Below, piece after piece: positions 62,876 to 64,000 of a stretch of 64,000 nt of DNA (position 1 is the first letter of the stretch; every line of letters begins with the position of its first letter). This stretch comes from Luteimonas mephitis DSM 12574 (lineage in GTDB: Bacteria > Pseudomonadota > Gammaproteobacteria > Xanthomonadales > Xanthomonadaceae), in contig NZ_AULN01000012.1 in NCBI RefSeq assembly GCF_000422305.1, positions 207,001 to 271,000 of the forward strand. Reading direction: 5' to 3'. The notes beneath the pieces were generated by a model. The model did not search any database and was not told where the DNA came from. It was given only the letters and a program-made list of their open reading frames with translations. Both the position numbers and the translations under genes were made by a program.

Positions 62876-63898
62876 ATGGATTCGATCACCCACCTGTTCT
62901 ACGGCGGCGTCATCGCCGCGGCGATCGCGCCGCGCGCGCACCGGCGTGCCGCCCTGCTCGCCGGCATGGCGCTCAACACGCTGCCCGACCTCGACGTGCT
63001 CCCGCTGGCGCTGTGCGACGACCCGGTGGTGCGCATGACCTGGCACCGCGCCGCAACGCATTCGTGGCTGGTGCTGCCGTTCGTGGCCTGGGCGCTGTGG
63101 GCGTTGTTCAGGCGCCGCGGTGGGCGGGTGGCGGTGGAACCGGCGCGCTGGTTCCGGGTGATCCTGGTGACCCTGATGTCGCATCCGCTGCTCGATGCGT
63201 TCACGGTCTACGGCACGCAGCTGTTCTGGCCGCTGCCGATGCGGCCGCTGATGTGGTCGAGCCTGTTCATCATCGATCCGCTGTTCCTGCTGCCGTGGCT
63301 GGCGGCGTTCGTGGTCGCATGGTTTGCGCGCGAGCAGGTCGGCCGGCATGCGCTGGCCGCCGGCATTGCGCTGGGCATCGGTTATCTCGGCTGGTCGTGG
63401 ATCGCCAAGACCCTCGTCGACCGCGAGGCGGACCGCGCGCTCGCCGCGATGGGCCTCGTCGGCGCGCCGCGCTTCTCGGTGCCGATGCCGCTCAACACGC
63501 TGCTCTGGCGGGTGGTGGCGATGACGCCGGACGGTTACGTCGAAGGCTTCCGATCGGTGGTGGCGGACGAGGGGTCGATGGTGTTCCGCGGCTACCCATC
63601 GAACACGCAGGCGCTGGCGGAGGCGCGCGACATCGCGGCCGTGCGCGAACTGGCCTGGTTCAACCATGGCTTCATGCGCACGCAGGTAGTCGATGGGGAA
63701 CTGGTGCTCAGCGACCTGCGCATGGGCAGCGAGCCCAGGTACTTTTTCAGCTACGCGGTGGCGCGTCGCCAGGGCGATGCATGGCAGGCGATCGCGCCGC
63801 CGCGCAAGCTCGACCCGGGGCGCGATTTCGGCCAGCTGTGGCAGGCGACCTGGCAGCGCATCTGGCACGAGCCGCGCGCCGGAAACGCGCCGCCGTAG
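62876..63898 (+). CDS. YdjM/DUF457-like membrane metal-dependent hydrolase
   Basis: A 340-residue membrane protein with about five helices in the first 180 residues. MDSITHLFYGGVIAAAIAP, LNTLPDLDVLPL, HRAATHSWLV and MSHPLLDAFTVYGTQLFWPL carry the conserved His and Asp of the family, which resembles phospholipase C-like zinc enzymes. The last 130 residues are a soluble domain. Function in vivo is unclear; family members in E. coli (YdjM) respond to DNA damage. The TAG stop lies in a GTAG REP. Confidence 0.85.
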   Translation: MDSITHLFYGGVIAAAIAPRAHRRAALLAGMALNTLPDLDVLPLALCDDPVVRMTWHRAATHSWLVLPFVAWALWALFRRRGGRVAVEPARWFRVILVTLMSHPLLDAFTVYGTQLFWPLPMRPLMWSSLFIIDPLFLLPWLAAFVVAWFAREQVGRHALAAGIALGIGYLGWSWIAKTLVDREADRALAAMGLVGAPRFSVPMPLNTLLWRVVAMTPDGYVEGFRSVVADEGSMVFRGYPSNTQALAEARDIAAVRELAWFNHGFMRTQVVDGELVLSDLRMGSEPRYFFSYAVARRQGDAWQAIAPPRKLDPGRDFGQLWQATWQRIWHEPRAGNAPP

Positions 63899-63964
63899 GA
63901 GCGCCCCATGGGCGCGATGCGACTTTACCGGCGAACGCCTTTCGCGCCCATGGGGCGCTCCTAC
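63895..63964. repeat. GTAG REP behind the last gene
   Basis: A 23-bp inverted repeat, GTAGGAGCGCCCCATGGGCG at the left and CGCCCATGGGGCGCTCCTAC at the right. Its GTAG contains the stop codon of the gene before it. Core and ends match 9611-9675. Confidence 0.9.
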
Positions 63965-64000
63965 GGGGCGTGCGGCTTCAGCCCGAGAAAAAGTACCGGG

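Overview
The window is about 70% G+C, densely packed, and looks like the chromosome of a Xanthomonadaceae gammaproteobacterium of the Lysobacter/Luteimonas/Stenotrophomonas type. The evidence is the gene content (tkt, gapA, pgk, pyk and a class I fba close together; metK, ahcY behind an S-adenosylhomocysteine riboswitch, metF; a BigR-type sulfide regulator of the kind studied in Xylella) and many intergenic palindromes carrying a terminal GTAG, like the REPs described in Stenotrophomonas maltophilia. No phage, insertion sequence, CRISPR array or integrase is visible.

Layout. 1-100 is the end of an SLC1-type symporter, followed by a repeat-filled spacer. 684-4729 holds transketolase and an acetyl-CoA hydrolase/transferase. 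4819-7237 is a BlaI repressor, M56/TonB protein and TonB-like lipoprotein operon with a strong promoter overlapped by paired operators. 7254-20438 is the most interesting part: a divergent sulfide/persulfide locus around one AT-rich dyad at 12206-12225. Leftward run an internally deleted rhodanese, a BigR-like ArsR repressor, a persulfide-dioxygenase-like hydrolase, a YeeE/YedE transporter, a molybdopterin-oxidoreductase-like lipoprotein and modA-modB-modC. Rightward run sulfide:quinone oxidoreductase (SQR), a YgaP-type DUF2892 membrane protein, an RND adaptor and permease, thioredoxin 2, a DUF442 phosphatase-like lipoprotein and a second SQR-like flavoprotein, mostly with overlapping start and stop codons.

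20478-31567 carries an S1/P1 nuclease, gapA, a GT39 glycosyltransferase, 7Fe ferredoxin, truncated globin, thiol peroxidase, pgk, pyk, a GFA protein and fba. 31753-43638 is mixed housekeeping and accessory content: an L7/L12-like membrane protein, macro-domain protein with cysteine synthase, a second RND pump without its own outer-membrane channel, GNAT, a SpoU methyltransferase, M28 peptidase, mscL, an FAH-family protein and a Rieske protein. 43780-54205 has an SLC13-type transporter, trmB, thiG, thiS, an autotransporter GDSL esterase, tRNA-Gly(CCC), a RimK-associated zinc protease with rimK, and a two-component system. 54287-62722 is amino-acid and methyl-cycle metabolism: ilvE, metF, ahcY with its riboswitch, an unusual zinc-ribbon SDR and metK. 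The window ends with a YdjM-like membrane hydrolase.

Two genome-scale patterns recur. One is a family of long palindromes in two modules (A and B). The other is GTAG REPs placed so that the TAG of the repeat is the stop codon of the adjacent gene; this happens five times. All functional calls rest on reading motifs and context; no database search was run.
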